From Codonopsis lanceolata (lineage: Eukaryota; Streptophyta; Magnoliopsida; Asterales; Campanulaceae), in the NCBI GenBank assembly GCA_013146195.2, contig CM028377.1, positions 31,749,083 to 31,813,082 of the forward strand: DNA of 64,000 nt, in the 5' to 3' direction. The position numbers and the translations under genes were made by a program. This document shows positions 44,513 through 56,640 of this stretch, piece after piece (the first letter of the stretch is position 1; every line of letters begins with the position of its first letter). The notes below the pieces were generated by a model, which was given only the letters and a program-made list of their open reading frames with translations, did not search any database and was not told where the DNA came from.

Positions 44513-46590
44513 TGGACAAAACCCAGATCATATTATGGGTAAAGTTTTGTTTTGAGAGTGAAGATTTGAAAAAAAATTGTGGATCTTTTCTCTAGATTTC
44601 TTTTAGCTGGAAAAAATGGAATGGTGGACCCCACTCTATTTTTAAAAACATTTTAACTTTCTACACATTTATATAATTTTTTTTAGAAAATTATAATTTA
44701 TTTAAATTTTTATTAGGTTAAAATACATTTAGCACCCTAAAGTTTACACCAAATTCCTAATATTTCTATCGAGTTAACGACCACAAGGAAATATCAAAAA
44801 TAATACCCCACACGTGGAAGATCACGTGTTATTTAATGTGACTTTTCTAACAGTTGTCTATTGTGGAAAATATGAACAAAATTAACGTTATATACCATTA
44901 TGAGACAAACCTTTGGTTGGGGACCTTGGGGTCCATTATGTTGGTGAATATTTTTGGGGGGGGGGTGGGAATTGTAATTTGACATAATTATAAGGAAAAC
45001 TCTATCTTTACAACTAATTATACTACTTTCTTTACAAGTAAGCTTTGAAAAAAACGCAAAATTGTTTTCGACAAAGACATTTTTTGTCTTTTTTCAATGC
45101 TTAGTTATAAGAAAAGTTATAAAATTAGTTGCAAGTCTAATAATGTTGTATTTATAATTTTTCTCATATTTAAATTTAAAGTAAAAAAATGCATTACTCT
45201 CAAAACTGAAATTTAGAATTAATTTAATTTATTTTTTTATCCTTCACTTTCTTCCATCAACCACATCATTTATAAACCCACCACCATTACTCCCACTACC
45301 ACCTCAAATAACACCAATAACCCAAAATTCCATTTTTTTTTTATTTTAGTTTATTTCATTTTCCAATTCCTTGCTCCTTCCTTCAAAGTAACCAATTTGC
45401 AAAACCCATCAATTATAGATACATCACCATCACAACCTTAAATTTCACTTTTTACAAACTCAAATTAAATTTTTTGAATTTTGAAATTTTCAAATTGAAA
45501 CTGAAATCCATATGGATAGTTGAAAATATCACAATGTTGCATTTCATCTAAACCACCAATGTTATCCCTATAATTGCCGCCACCACCACCCCTAACACCA
45601 CCATCCTTGCAGTTGTTAGTACCATCATCACCACCACCAAGAAATGCATTCATCTCACCTTGCTCAAATGGAGATATATAATCTCTTTAGCTTTCAATTA
45701 GTCGGACTTCTTTCTTCGAACGTTCTCATTTCTTAATTCATATCCACTTTCAGTGTCAAATTACTAAGCAAAGATAGAATTTAATTTTAGGGTGGGACTA
45801 TTTGAAAGGATGTCGGGTGGTGATCGTCTCTTTCAATTAAAAGAGACTCGCGGTAAAAGAAAAGAAAGTCGATAGCTAGTGGAGGGGAATACATAGATTT
45901 TCACATGTAACTACCTCAGGTCCTACGAAGAAGAGGAAGCGAGTTCAGAACAAAAGAAGTTAGAGGTTTGAAACCCAGTTATGAAAATAAGTAAAATATG
46001 TTGAACACAGTTATTTGCGATTACTAACATTGGTTTTATTTGTAATATCTATAAGTTATGGACCAGTATAATAGAATAGTTTTTCAGGCTGCGTGTAGTA
46101 GTCTGAAAATTCAAAGAAGTAAACAATATATTTTAGCATTGTTTTATAACAAAATGCACAAATTTATCAATTGATTCTTCATTTTTTTTTTTCATTTTTT
46201 TGACATTATGATATATTTTCTTAACCCTTTTGTCTTAACTTATTCACGGGTAATAACTAAACATGTAACATATTTGCTTAATATCTCGATACTCACCAAC
46301 AAATCTATTATTACAATTTTTCATATACATTTAATAATGTTTTCCTGAACACATTAAAAAAAGTAAAACCTTATTATTTTTTAGTTTTTAATAATTTTTT
46401 AGTCTCTCGACTGAGGATGAGAATTTTTGTCATTTTAGAAAATATTGGACGACATTTGTAACGATAATGGTAGGAGGAAGAAACTACTAAGAAGATCAAA
46501 ATACAAGACACAATAAGTAAAATTCAAAAATGTATGACCTAACTTTAAAATGTACAAATCAAGGGATCAAATTATTATTTAATTGTTCAT
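44513..46590. other. Unassigned AT-rich intergenic region
   Basis: No gene is seen. It has a run of about 10 G at about 44958, CCA-rich low-complexity sequence (45270-45310, 45575-45640), and many homopolymers. Confidence 0.5.
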
Positions 46591-46604
46591 GGAATTAATT
46601 AGCT

Positions 46605-46775
46605 TATGAAAAATTTACTTGTTTGACCTTAATTAATGGTGAGTGATTTATTATATTTAGGGCTATTTTCGTCAAAACATTATTTTTTTGTCATGGTAAA
46701 TTTACTTGTTTTGTCCTTAATTAAATAGTGGGTGATTTATTTGGTGAAGGGTTATTTTTGTCCATCTATTAATTT
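46605..46775. repeat. Two-copy tandem repeat of about 80 bp
   Basis: AAATTTACTTGTTT, CCTTAATTAA and GTGATTTATT occur twice in the same order, the second copy about 80 bp after the first. Confidence 0.6.
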
Positions 46776-46811
46776 GTAAGAAACAGCCTTGACTTTTATA
46801 TGTAGAGAGAT

Positions 46812-48091
46812 TGTTTACTCGTGGACGAGCAAAGTCTAAGTTTGAGGATATTTGATAGATGTGTTTTATACGCATCTATTGAGTACTTTTATAGCTTAGA
46901 AATAGTAATTCCACGAGGCTTTTGGCTACTAATATGTGTTTTGAAGTTTTATTGTGAGTTTCAGGATTTTAAGTGAAATTATGAAATTTACAAAGCTTAA
47001 AGTAAAGAATTGAAGGAAGAGTGCAAAGTGCTAAAAGAGAAAAGAAGAAGAACTGAATGAAAAAACCCCTTGTGGACGCAAGGGTAAGACACCTTGCCCC
47101 CGCAAGGTGTCCAATACTCATACCCGGAAGAAGCAAAGGCCTTGTCGCCGCATTCCCTGGTGACCTTGCCCCCGCAAACCTTTCCGAAACTGTGAACGGG
47201 TGTTGTACCCTAATTGAATCTCTTACCCCTGTACTCATTAGTAAAAATACAAGCCATGTAGCCACAAACCAAAGGACGAATTTTACTTAGATCTTAGTGT
47301 GCAATACATAGTTTTTAGTTGTTGTAATCATAGTTAGAAGATCGTTCATGTATTCTTTTATTCCAATGATTTGTTCATCGTCAAGGATGAACTAACCACT
47401 CCATAATCTAGGAATTGGAGATAACTTGTATATTAAATCTTTTGCTCTGTTATGCTTTTTATTCAATCAAATCTTGTTGATCACAGTGTTTATAAATCTC
47501 TTTACTATTTGGCTTTTTCCTAATGAATGGTATCGCAGTAGTAAAGACCAAGAGGTGCGGATAACTGCATGGTCATATGCATATGTCGTACACTGGCTCA
47601 CCATTGTGATAAATTGACCTTATCGACGCACGAGAGTGATAAGTTAGGGTCATGTTCATATATATGTTCCTAAATGACTGATAGGAAATTCATATGTTCT
47701 TGTTCTTAAGGGTATAGATTCGAATGAATTATTTAGGATGGAGACTGAATTATAATTTGACGATCTATACCAATCTTTCGTGAACGAACTCAAGATTAAA
47801 TTGATTGATACATCAAGCAAAAAAGCATTAGAGTAGATACAAGTGAATTCACATTCTTAGAATCTCCTCCACCATAAGATCTTCATAAATGTGATTACTG
47901 CTTTAAACTGTAAATTAGATTACATGCTTTCTAGTAGAATAAATTAGATAAATAAAAAAAAAACCCCTAGTTTAATTGTTACTGGTTTACTTGCTCTTAG
48001 ATACTTCTTATCTCTGTGGTTAGACCATTGCTTTCCGTACACTATATTTCTTTTGATTTGTACACTTGTGAGATAAATAAATAAGACATCA
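46812..48091 (+). mobile_element. Second Athila copy: 3' tail and LTR
   Basis: 46812-46852 matches the last internal bases of Athila (TTTACTCGTGGACGAGC) and a decayed purine tract. The LTR runs 46853-48091 (TGATAGATG...AGACATCA, 1239 bp). It is the same family as 9512-10776 and well diverged from it. Four palindromic modules are retained at 47067-47180. The TATA box is mutated (near 47230). No other internal sequence is present, so it is 5'-truncated. Confidence 0.85.
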
Positions 48092-48650
48092 ATGCATCTT
48101 GGGGACATGTCGGTCCTCTTTGCTTGCCACTTGGGGCCATGTCAGTCTGCTTGGGGACCTCCTGTATGCCCGTAGGGCTATGACAGTCCGCTTGGGGACC
48201 TTGTGCATGCCTCTTGGGGTCATGTTAGGGACCTTTCTTGTTCGCCTTATAGAACTGCGTAAGTCCTTTTGACGGACCGCTTATTTTGGTTAAGTAAGTC
48301 CTTTTAAGGGACCTTCTTTTCTTGTGTTCGTATTCTACAGGTTAGCGCCCCCCCTACTCTTGGTGCGTTTGAATCCTTCTCGGGATGGTGGTCCCTTCGT
48401 ATTCTTCAAGTCAGCAAGTCAACCCCGCCTACTCTTGATGCTTTTGAATAATTTATTGAGAGTGGACCCTTCGATCCTTCCAAGGTTATAATAATGAATC
48501 AAAATTTAATACTTATAAGAAAAGATTACATTCATACTCGTTATAAGAAAATTTTGGGAGCTTCGCTTCAATCCCCCACATAATCTTCTTCATTGCGTTG
48601 AATTGGTCTCTTTTGGTCTCGAGGAGTAGGTCAGGATTGTAATGTTTGAT
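48092..48650. repeat. GC-richer region with CTTGGGGAC repeats
   Basis: CTTGGGGAC or close variants recur five times between 48105 and 48230, spaced 30-50 bp apart, with GGTCC and GGGACC phrases up to 48325. No gene is seen. Confidence 0.5.
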
Positions 48651-48659
48651 CCATTGGTC

Positions 48660-49660
48660 TCAAGTGTGAGCGCAACCGCGTGGTTTAAAGCTCATGCAAG
48701 AGCGTGAGCGTAGCATGAAGCTCGGAAAAGGAAAGATGTGCTTGTACACAAGCGTGCTAGAGGGCTCTAGAAAGAGCATAATGTGGTCGGCGTAAACATG
48801 ATGAAGAGCTCGAGAGAGCGTAAAAAGTCACCGTGGGCAAGCTGGAGAGCTCGAGAAAGCATGTAAAAGGTCAGCGCAAACATGCTGAAGAGCTCAAGAA
48901 AGCATGAACCCCCTGTAGCTGTAGCTGGAGTATATATATGAAGCGTAGGTAGGCGCCAATCGACTCTACTGTGAGTACACTCGAGCGGGAGGATAATATA
49001 TGAAGCTTAGCTGTGAGTAAACTCTACGGGGAGCATAACGCCACCTCAGCCTGATGAGGGTTCTCAAAAAGCAAGAAACCTCACTATAATATGGTGAGGG
49101 TCTTCACAAATCCAAGCAACCTCAACGTGGGTGTCTCTCAAGAAGGCCAAGAAACCTCATCCAGAAACTCGAGAAAACTCAATACAGTGAAGGTCCTCAA
49201 AAAGCCGATGAACCTTAATATGATAAGCTCATCAATAATCCAAGTAACCTCAATATGGCGGGTCCTCAAAAATCCAAGGAACCTAAATATGATAAGTTGA
49301 GGGTCTTCAATAATCCGAGTAACCTCAATATGGTGAGGGTCCTTAAAAATCCGAGTAACCTCAATATAATAAGCTGAGGGCCTTCAATAATCCGTGAGTA
49401 AATTCGAGTAGGATGACAGTATTAGGCTCAGCTGCAAGTGAGCTCGAGTGGGGAACATAAGCGCAAGTAAGCGCTAATCGACTCTATCGCGTGTAAACTC
49501 GAGTGGAAGGATAGTATAAGGCTCAGTCGTGAGTAAACTCGAGCGAGGAGCACAAACGCAAGTAGGCGTTAATTGACTCTACTACAAGCAAAGTCGAGCG
49601 GGGGATAGTACAAGGCTCAACCACCGGTGAACTCTAGCGGGGAGCATAATAAGAAGCTAG
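48660..49660. repeat. Compound tandem repeat array
   Basis: Three interleaved unit types. Type 1 (48690-48910) has GCATGAAGAGCTCGAGAAAG. Type 2 (49040-49400) has about eight units of 40-60 bp, with GAGGGTCCTCAAAAATCC and AACCTCAATATGG. Type 3 (48925-49030 and 49390-49650) has units of about 90-100 bp with GTGAGTAAACTCGAGCGGGG and AAGTAGGCGCTAATCGACTC. Function unknown. Confidence 0.7.
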
Positions 49661-50930
49661 GTCAATAAGTCTCAGATAAGAACCGATTGACCTTAAGGTC
49701 CGCTGGAGGTCCTCGTATGTGGTCTCTGACAAGCCCATATAGATCTCAAGGTCTTTGGAGATGTGGGATGAATCAAGTCGAGTCACGCTATGTTTGGCCC
49801 CTACTCCCTTTGAGAAGTACTTGTGGTTCCTACTCTCGTTGCTTAGGCCAAGGTTGGGTGATAATAAGGATGGAGCACACGGTGCTCGGGTGAGAGGATG
49901 ATCAGCTTCAGAAACACTATGTAGAGTGATGCATATGACCTGAATTGGCTCTGAGAATGAGTGTGACGAGCTTGGGCTCAATTACGATTTATGCCTGCAC
50001 CAGATCATGGTTCCCTCGTTTCGAGGTCTCTACCTCGTATGATCTTTCCCAAGTTCTATTTTGAGGTCTCTGCATCGAGTTCAGCTGTAACACCCGGGAT
50101 TAGCGTGATTCTCCCCTTCCCCCACCTGTACCCACTTTGTTTCTTCTGATTACCTCTTATCTCTTTCCATCTTGATCTTGATCGGAGGAATCCCTACGAC
50201 GATTTTGATAGTAATTATCGTCTCGAATCTATCCTTTCATTTAAAATCCCCATGGCAAGTGACCAAAGCGGTAGCGACTCAGATTGTTTCCTTCTTTTCT
50301 TTTTTGGTGTACTTGTTCTCGGTTTACATGGTGGAAGTTTTGGCATGTGATGTAAAGAGTAGGTCTCTTACCTATAAGTCTTCGTCTTCCTCATAGGCTG
50401 TCAATCTCGACTCGTTACCCGCGAACCCACCCAAACCACCCGTGAATTACTCAACCTAACCCAATCCATTAACAAAATAGGTTAATTCAGGTTGCCTATT
50501 CTAACCCAACAAATTTCACGGGTTAAGTCAGGTTGAGCCCGCTAACTTGTTTTAACCTGTAAAACGGACAAATCAAACCACCACCTCGGTCGATGCCACC
50601 GCTGGCTAGGGGTGAACAAATCAACCCATCATCCCACAAAGCCCGCAAGATCCACATTTGCCCAACCCATAAGGCTCGTGCCCATGGTCTATAGTTAAAA
50701 AGAAACATTCATTCTTTGAAGAAACCACCGCTACCTCTAGCCATCGCCGTCGGTCTATCACCAACACCGGTCCGTCGTCACCACCCTCCACTATATGCTA
50801 TTATTTTTATAATTATAAAAATATAAGGAATAATTACAAGCCGGTACATCTTTTAAAACATGTTTTCAAATAAATCCACCTATTTTTTAGACATATCTTT
50901 TAGATACAATTTTAGAGAAAAAGTACATCA
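49661..50930. other. Unassigned region with hAT-like and LTR-like traces
   Basis: TGTAACACCCGGG at 50086 resembles an LTR start of chromovirus type. 50394-50700 has repeated ACCC/GGGT phrases (GGCTGTCAATCTCG, AACGGACAAATC) of hAT-type miniature elements. No complete element could be drawn. Confidence 0.35.
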
Positions 50931-51176
50931 ATGCCCTTTCCACCCCACCTTCCCAACAGTAGCCCTTTCGACACCTCCATGCTCACTATCTTAGTCCTCC
51001 TCACTGCTCTCTTCTTCATGAGCTTCTTCTCCTTCTACATCCGCCGCTACGCCGACGACGCCTCCACCACCACCGGTCGTTCTTCCACCAACAACGCCGT
51101 CCAACACCCGTCACGCCGCAATATTACTCCACTTAATTCCCAATTCGCCAAGGGCCTCGACCCCTCACTTATCCAA
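50931..51176 (+). pseudogene. ATL-type RING-H2 protein, N-terminal fragment
   Basis: ATG 50931 opens a frame with one hydrophobic segment (residues about 17-37), a basic FYIRRYADD turn and the GLDPSLI motif, the layout of plant ATL E3 ubiquitin ligases. Homology stops right after GLDPSLIQ (about 51176). The RING-H2 domain that gives ligase activity is absent. The remaining codons to 51209 are unrelated. Confidence 0.65.
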
Positions 51177-51328
51177 CCATATGAACACCTTTTAGTGAGG
51201 AAGCTCTGATATCCGTTTTTATAGATTCAGATCTGAGATTTACAAGCTCCGCTCTTGACATTTCCTTTCTCTTAAAAGAGTCATTCCAAAAGGAAAGAAT
51301 TCGGAGAATCGGGCTCAAGAGAGTCGGG

Positions 51329-51475
51329 TGTGTTGCAAAAGTGAAGGAGCTTTATAACGCACTAAAGCTTCAGGATGTATTTGCAGATTACGAAAACAAG
51401 AGTTATGAAAAGTTAATCAGCTCGATCGAAGCTCATGCAAAGCAGTACGAGCAGTACAGACTATATCTAAAAGAT
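51329..51475 (+). pseudogene. Farnesyl diphosphate synthase, C-terminal fragment
   Basis: From TGT 51329 the frame reads CVAKVKELYNALKLQDVFAD and then SYEKLISSIEAH, the C-terminal region of plant FPS. After the His the sequence continues as KAVRAV in another frame, so about four bases of the family sequence are missing and the ending is lost. No catalytic DDxxD region is present. It lies 150 bp from the ATL fragment on the same strand. The two genes are unrelated, so this is a chimeric or captured cluster. Confidence 0.72.
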
Positions 51476-51519
51476 ATGTCTCAACTATTCAGTGGAGTAA
51501 TTCCCAGGTCAGCTATTGA

Positions 51520-52936
51520 GACTAATTCCAAGTCTCAACTATTCTTATTCTCTAGCTTGTTGTATGTATCTTTTCCTATTGGCTTCTTGCTTTTGCTTTT
51601 GACATTGGTATTCAACTCTTATTTTTTGCAATTAGCAGCTGTTGTACCATTAATAATTGAAATATTTTGATGAAATATAATTTTGTTGGTGTTACATTTT
51701 ATCTTGCGAATGATTAACCGAATAAGAAAGTCGAAAGGGTTCAGAGGTTACTTCTTCATCTCCTTCATCGCATTTCTTCTTGATTTTCTGCTATTTAACA
51801 ACATTAGATTGTCCTTTTGTTACTGAGGCACATAAGGTTGACATTTGGTAAGAGTTCGAAGTTCTGAAAGTTGGGTTTGACAGTTTCTCCGTTAGTTTCC
51901 GTTAAGCAATAGTAGAGAGCACCTAACGGTCGGCAGAACTTTAACGGAGCATAACTTTCGCGTCCGGATGAATTACGGGACCCACAGCATATCAAATCGA
52001 AGCTCTCGACGAGCTCTACAAGAATCATAGGGTTTACCCAGTGAACTGTTCATTTTTAGCCCAAAAAACGCTGTTTAAATACTGTTATGGGCCTTTGAAG
52101 TTGTCGAGCTTTTTCGTCTTTTTTGTTTAAGACTTTTCCTTTTAGGGTTTGGATTGTTAGGACATATAAATACCCTATTAAACATTATTTGGGCAGTTTT
52201 TAATAAAATTTGAGTTTTTTTGCTTTTTGCTTGAACCCTAAGCCGTCATAGGCTTGTTCTAAGGAATTTCTCGTTGAAAGAGTTTCTATTTGATTGTTTA
52301 TTTGCGTCGAGTGGTTCACATTTTTGCAACCAAAAAACTCGGGTCATCTTTCCTGTGAATGGAACAATGGTTTGCAGTGGACGTCTAGGAAGCACCTACG
52401 CTGGAGGGGTACATGTCAAGTGTTGACGCGGGTTTGACACCTAATACTTTGCCACACTCTCCTTCTTCATGTAAGCACTATGCTTGAATTTTATTAGTAA
52501 TGTATTTTGTTTTATTAGTATTGTCTTTTTAAGTAATGTCTTTAGATTAAGTTTTATTGGTTATTTTCTCGTAGGTAAATTATGTTGAGCCTTGAGAATG
52601 AAAACACTTGTGAATTTCTTTCTGGACAACACAAGGATCCGAACAAGCCTAAATTCAAATGCGACATTGGAAGATTTGAAAAATCACCACAACAAAATCT
52701 AACATAGAAGATTGTGGTGTTTTTGTATGTTCTTTAATTGAATGTTTGCTAAGAGGACAAATGACGATGATTCCTAGTAGTATTGATCTTTGTTAAATAT
52801 AGGGTAAAGATGGTGAAACATTTATTTTGAAAGGGGACAACAAAAACAATGACAAATTTGTTTGAAAATATGATAATTAAATTTTTATGTTTATTCCATG
52901 TTTGTGTTCTGTATTTTTGTTTTGTAATCGTAAAAT
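51520..52936. other. Unassigned region with LTR-like stretch
   Basis: 51830-52500 has features of a retroelement LTR (CATAACTTTCGCGTCCGG, TATA box ACATATAAATACCC at about 52162-52175, leader-like sequence), but no partner was found. A 41-codon frame at about 52583-52708 after a splice-acceptor-like TCTCGTAG is not recognised. Confidence 0.35.
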
Positions 52937-54745
52937 GTTGAATTAATTTGGTCTGCAAAATGATGTGAAATCCATCGATGCCGGGCTTGGCATCGAAGTT
53001 TTTGAATTCATTTTGGTCCTCCAAAATGTCAAATGCATCACGATGCCAGGCCCTTGGCATCGAGTTTTAGATTGATTTGGTAGCATAATCTGTCAAATGC
53101 ATCTGATGCCGAGGCTTGGCATCGAGTTTTGATTGATTTTGGTTCTCCAAAATCTTGTCAAATTCATCGATGCGAGGCTTGGCATCAGAGTTTCTGGATT
53201 GATTTTGGTCCTGCATAATGCTTTCAAATGCATCCTGATGCCAAGGCTTGGCATCAGAGTTTTTGGATTGATTTTGGTCCTCCAAAATACTGTCAAATGC
53301 ATCCTGATGCCAGGGCTTGGCATCAGACTTTCAGGATTAATTTGATCTTGCATAATATTGTCAAATGCATCCGATGCCGGGGTTTGGCATCGAGTTTACG
53401 GATTGATTTTGGTCCTTCATATCTTGTCAAATGCATCATGATGCTAAGGTTTGGCATCGAGACTTTCTGATTAATTTGGTCTTCCAAATATCTTGTCAAA
53501 TGCATCGATGCCGGGCTTGGCATCGACTTTCGATTAATTTGGTACTTGCATAATATTGTCAAATGCATCCCGATGCCGGGTTTGGCATCGAGTTTTTTAA
53601 TTGATTTTGGTCCTTCATAATCAAATGCATCCCGATGCCAAGGCTTGCATCGACTTTCTCGATTAATTTGGTCTTCCAAAATATTGTCAAATGCATCCTG
53701 ATGCCAGGGCTTGACATCAGACTTTCTGGATTAATTTGGTACTACATAATACTGTCAAATGCATCCTGATGCCAGAGCTTGACATCAGAGTTTCTGGATT
53801 GATTTTGGTCCATCATAATGCTGTCAAATGCATCATGATGCCAGGGCTTGGCATCAGACTTTCTGGATTGATTTGGTCCTCCAAAATACTGTCAAATGCA
53901 TCATGATGCCAGGGATTGGCATCAGAGTTTCTGGATTTATTTGGTCCTCCAAAATACTGTCAAATGCATCCTGATGCCAGCACTTGGCATCAGAGTTTCT
54001 TGATTGATTTTGGTCCCGCATAATCTCCATCGATGCTTGGCATCGAGTTTCTACATTAATGCATGTCAAATGCATGATGCCGATTCTTGGCATTAGAGTT
54101 TACCACGATTAATTTGGTCTGCATATGTTTGCATCCCGATGCCGTGGCTTGGCATCGACTTTACAGGATTGATTTTGGTCTGCATAATGCGATCAAATGC
54201 ATCACGATGCCGAGGGGCTTGGCATCGAGTTTACGGATTGATTTTGGTCCTGCATAATCTGTCAAATGCATCGATGCGACTTGGCATCGAGTTTTACGAT
54301 TGATTTTGGTCTCCATAATGCGTCAAATGCATCCGATGCCAAAGACTGGCATCGAGTTTGGATGATTTGATCCTGCATAATACCGCCGTTGTCAAATGCA
54401 TCCCGATGCCGCATGCTTGGCATCGAGTTTTGGATTGATTTGGTCTCCATAATCGGATTGATTTTGGTTTAATTAATTTGATCCTCCAAAAATCATCTGA
54501 TGCGTCAGTTCTGGATGCAACTGTCTCTACAACGATGCCGTGGGATTGGCATCGAGCTTTACGATTGATTTTGGTGCTCCAAAATCAAGTCAAACTCTGC
54601 AACACGATGCCAGTGGAGTTGGCATCAGACTTTCTGGAATAATTTCGATCCTCCAAAATCAAGTTAAATGCAACTGATGTCGGCGACTTGGCATCGAGTT
54701 TCTGATAATTTGGTCCTCAAAATGCCGGATCGGTTTTGTCTTCAT
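52937..54745. repeat. 69-bp hairpin minisatellite, about 26 units
   Basis: Units of 62-69 bp run across 1.8 kb. Each has GTCAAATGCATC, then a stem-loop GATGCC...GGCATC with a loop of about 4-9 bases, then a GATTGATTTTGGTC segment. Stems are seen at about 52977, 53041, 53103, 53169, 53237, 53306, 53374 and on to 54675. Subtype I (69 bp, TGATGCC/GGCATCA) is contiguous at about 53700-54000 and at 53230-53320. Subtype II (CGATGCC/GGCATCG) fills most of the rest. Full units are a multiple of three bases, so 23-codon repeats are open on both strands in subtype I blocks. Confidence 0.9.
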
Positions 54746-55077
54746 TAATGGCATTTTGTCATTTGTCAAGCAATTTGTAGTTATATGAAATGTCCAAAAA
54801 TTGATGGTTTATATGTTTTCAAAAATTGACTCCACTGTTTTCAAATTCCCCAAAATATAAAGATAACATGGACCCATCCCAACCCAACCATTTGTGGTCT
54901 ACTTCCTACCTACCCCTTCACGGCGACTTTAAATTGTAATCATAATCAATTTCTTACATAGCGTAAGCACACTTGCAAATGTTTCGCTTCGCATAAAAGT
55001 TGGCCAATGTAAAAAATTTTTTTGATAAAGAGTAAATGAAACCAAAGCGGAAAATAGTAATGTCATTTGTTCATTAA
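54746..55077. other. Spacer before Helitron H3
   Basis: AT-rich. No feature is seen. Confidence 0.5.
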
Positions 55078-56091
55078 CTAGTTTTACACCCGTCGTTAAG
55101 CACTTGCGATCATACACTTTTTTCAATTAACTTATACTCAAGCGAAACAAAGAAGAAAAACAAAATTTAAAAAAGAAAAGAAAAAATAATGTTGGAGGCA
55201 ACTACTTTCTATTAAAAAAGCTCGATTTGTTTTTGATTTAAAAATTAAAAACTTGTATATTTAAGATCTGAGAAAATAAATTCAATTTTTTAAGAAAAAA
55301 AATTGGGGTTTAATAATATGGTGTATGTTTCAAGGAGTTTTGACTATTTAATGTTATAAGAGCCTTGATTGTAAATGATAAAGTTTCTTTGTAAAAAATG
55401 ATGAATGTTTTAGGAGTATTCAAATCTAGTGAAATCACATAAAAACATTGTGTTTAATTTTTTTGTATAAAAAATATTCTTGACATTTAGATCTTGTGAA
55501 TTTGTTAATATTTTTTATACATCGATTTTTGTTATTTATTTTTAGATAAATCTCCGAATTGTTTTAATCATTTAGAATTTTCGAAAGATATTTTTTTCTG
55601 TTGATTTTTATTCTATGGTACTTCTAATTTGCCAATGGTTTTTTTTACATCTCAAATTTTAGGTATTTCTTGATTTACTTGATTTTTTAGTATAATATTT
55701 CAATATTTGATGGGTTCATGTTGTGAAGAATCCTTGTTTAGGTGAGGAATGAGATTGTGAAATAAATGTCGAACAATATTTGATTGTGTTCATCTTTTTG
55801 CAGGTAGGCGATCATATACGAAGAAGGAGATGGTGATTGTGAACTAATCCAATAATCCATTTTCATTAATCATCATTTACAATGTGTTGATTCATTTTCG
55901 TTTGACACAATCGAGAATTGGAAAAGCGTGCAAATTTGTATAATTCATGGTGAAAGTTCAAGGAGTTTTTGAATTATTTAATTAAAGAATTCATTAATTG
56001 CTTCTTGTTAATAGGAGTTTCTATTTTGGGAAACAAAATTTTGGCGGGATTTTTCCCTATATAGACTACCCTGCTTTTATATATATATAGA
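55078..56091 (-). mobile_element. Small non-autonomous Helitron H3 (minus strand)
   Basis: On the minus strand it starts TCTATATATATATAAAAG (right end, 56091) and ends ...GGTGTAAAACTAG (55078), with a decayed terminal hairpin around CGTCGTTAAGCAC. It is flanked by A (55077) and T (56092). Ends resemble H1 and H2, but the 1014-bp interior is unrelated and has no coding sequence. Confidence 0.68.
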
Positions 56092-56640
56092 TTTGGAAAC
56101 AAGGTAGTACGCACGGTCCAAGCCCATACTAGAGGATTTGCGGGCCATCCACGGACTTTTTTCATTTAAACTGACCTTGGGCCCAAAGTTGCGGCAGCCA
56201 CTAGGACCAAACGCGAAAGCCAACATTAGCTGCCCTCTTGCCCTTTTTCTAAGCGTCATCGTTTTGAACCCCTGATTTCAAATCATGCCAGACCACGTGC
56301 TAATTGAAAAAGTTCTGGAGCCCTTAACGTTCTCATGCCCTCCTTCTAACAAACGAGTCGCGTGGGAGCCACTCTCCTTCTCCCCTGCCGTCGCCCTCTC
56401 TGGAAAGCGACGCTGAGCCCCGCCATTGCAAGACCTCCAAGACTGACCGCCATTGTAAGACTGACCGCCATTATAAGACCTCCAAGACTGACCGCCATTG
56501 CAAGACCTCCAAGACTGACAAAAGGTATTACCCTCCACCCAAATAGGTAGTTTTTCCCGCCGGAATATTCTCCTATAACGCACAAGAATTCTAGTCCACT
56601 TCAAGAGGCTCGCGTTTGTAAATGAAATAATTTCAGGAAA
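56092..56640. repeat. Region with 27-bp tandem repeat
   Basis: CCGCCATTGCAAGACCTCC units of 27 bp occur three times, plus one 18-bp short unit, at about 56420-56517. No gene is seen. The frames across it are repeat-driven. Confidence 0.7.

Noticed and set aside
46853..48091. Pair with 9512-10776 as the two LTRs of one element
   Set aside because: Divergence is large, unrelated elements fill the 36 kb between, and 46812-46852 carries Athila 3' internal sequence, so both are 3' LTRs of separate copies.
53133..53679. Short protein frames on both strands in the minisatellite as real genes
   Set aside because: They follow from the 69-bp period being a multiple of three. No start context or flanking gene structure supports them with the sequence as given.
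52937..54745. CRISPR array
   Set aside because: Units are contiguous with no unique spacers, and the DNA is plant nuclear. It is a minisatellite.
56278..56604. Protein with SWRSCNGG-type repeats on the minus strand
   Set aside because: It is a translation of the 27-bp tandem repeat. Neighbouring sequence shows no gene signals.
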